The translations under genes were made by a program, and so were the position numbers. A stretch of 64,000 nt of DNA. It comes from Butyrivibrio proteoclasticus B316 (GTDB taxonomy: Bacteria > Bacillota > Clostridia > Lachnospirales > Lachnospiraceae). The DNA lies in assembly GCF_000145035.1 (NCBI RefSeq), contig NC_014387.1, forward strand, positions 3,028,001 to 3,092,000, given 5' to 3'. Positions 63,269 through 64,000 of this stretch are shown here, piece after piece. The notes beneath the pieces are model-generated. The model worked only from the letters and a program-made list of their open reading frames with translations. It ran no database searches and was not told the DNA's origin. Every line of letters begins with the position of its first letter. Within the stretch, counting starts at the first letter, position 1.

Positions 63269-64000
63269 CTATATAGCTATTTTTTTCATTCTGGCAGTAT
63301 AGATATCATCCATCTTCCTGTTATTGATCCACTTTGAAGGGGCGATAACTATCTTGCCTGGATTATCATTAAGCCATGCTGCCCACCAGCTAAAAGAACT
63401 GTTAGCCAGTATATGGTGTTTGCACCTGCTCATAAGAGTCATTTCAGCTATATCTGTGTTGGTATCCTCATCCAGATCGACCACAAAGAAATTCGGTCCC
63501 CTGAAATGCTGTCTGCACCAGTCCTTATCATCAGTAAAAATAAAGAACACAGCACTTGGATACTGATTTCTCACTTCGTCAATTGCTGACTTGTAATACT
63601 TCTCAGTACAGATATTGTGAATATGAATATGTTCCTCATCAATGTAGTCTGTTCGTCTGATATGCAGGCTTACAGACTCACAACATTCAATCTGCTGTAA
63701 AATAGTCCAGCTGACACTATCCTGCATAACTTCCTGAGGTCTTTTCTCAAAAGCTTCTCTTATCTCTTTCTCAACCTCTTCATTTGCAAAATACTTGTCA
63801 CTCTGCCAATAGCCAACAAGATAAGCATCCTCAACCTCAAGAATCCTGGGGTCAAAGATTCCTGACTCCTCATCAATTCTGAAAGTCTTCCTACCTGTAA
63901 GCTTTCTCCTGATCCTGCTGAAAATATCCATCTTGGAATCAGTCAGCTTAACAATCTCTTCTCTGGTGGCCTTATCATAGCTTATTCCAAATCTCTGTAA
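63269..64000 (-). CDS. Alpha-1,2-fucosyltransferase (GT11), partial at window edge
   Basis: The C-terminal ~243 residues of a GT11 enzyme; the frame is open through the right edge, so the N-terminal GGLGNQ block is outside the window. The 23 codons upstream of the internal Met at 63931 read in frame and look like family sequence, so that Met is not the start. The motifs SLHIRRTDYIDEE and LANSSFSWWAAWLN are intact. The sequence differs from the GT11 at 51869-52798. It shows that the exopolysaccharide cluster continues to the right. Confidence 0.88.
   Translation of the reverse strand, partial: LQRFGISYDKATREEIVKLTDSKMDIFSRIRRKLTGRKTFRIDEESGIFDPRILEVEDAYLVGYWQSDKYFANEEVEKEIREAFEKRPQEVMQDSVSWTILQQIECCESVSLHIRRTDYIDEEHIHIHNICTEKYYKSAIDEVRNQYPSAVFFIFTDDKDWCRQHFRGPNFFVVDLDEDTNTDIAEMTLMSRCKHHILANSSFSWWAAWLNDNPGKIVIAPSKWINNRKMDDIYTARMKKIAI

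Overview
The window looks like chromosome from a butyrate-producing member of the Lachnospiraceae, most like Butyrivibrio or Pseudobutyrivibrio. This is inferred from four things: a complete thl-crt-hbd-bcd-etfB-etfA butyryl-CoA operon in the gene order known for Butyrivibrio, GGAGG-type ribosome binding sites, several pectin-directed glycoside hydrolases, and Firmicutes-style cell-wall and surface proteins. Nearly all genes are on the minus strand. The clear plus-strand genes are a GH105 hydrolase (28888-30030) and a small immunity-like gene (48803-49060). No tRNA, rRNA, transposase, phage gene or CRISPR array was found.

Layout. 1-502: start of a second thiolase gene, cut by the window edge. 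641-3300: ECF-type nickel/cobalt importer (ATPase, permease, substrate protein). 3545-8727: mtnA, a GH78 rhamnosidase lipoprotein, a Sel1-like small protein and an AlkD-like repair protein. 8842-15191: the butyryl-CoA operon; three of its five spacers hold strong hairpins. 15414-23942: housekeeping genes (hpf, a P60 wall hydrolase, trxB, an SDR, a CheY/CheX-like pair, SseB-like, M18 aminopeptidase), with a cluster of DnaA-box-like 9-mers at 16195-16265. 24022-28668: three-gene ABC-2 exporter operon whose last permease is fused to a CPBP intramembrane protease. 28888-35912: GH105, a giant palindrome, an S66 peptidase, barnase/barstar, a membrane glycosyltransferase and a GH28 polygalacturonase. 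36075-41537: a 1280-residue surface protein flanked by two small paralogues with a TWQG motif. 41615-46216: four genes for CDP-activated sugar or alditol chemistry. 46283-47030: a second giant palindrome. 47068-49060: a secreted repeat protein and an orphan immunity-like gene. 49144-64000: a Wzx/Wzy-type exopolysaccharide cluster with many glycosyltransferases, running off the right edge.

How the parts fit. Pectin fragments such as rhamnogalacturonan can be trimmed by the GH78, GH105 and GH28 enzymes. The sugars feed a fermentation that ends in butyryl-CoA, with Bcd-Etf as the likely electron-bifurcating step. The right-hand 15 kb builds and exports a probably fucosylated surface polysaccharide, and the adjacent CDP cluster may supply unusual precursors.

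The most unusual structure is the pair of giant imperfect palindromes (about 680 and 750 bp). They share a roughly 338-bp core that is about 96% identical by eye. Their outer arms have diverged strongly in sequence, yet each copy stays self-complementary. That pattern is expected if the folded form, as RNA or as extruded DNA, is under selection, and I cannot assign it to a known family.
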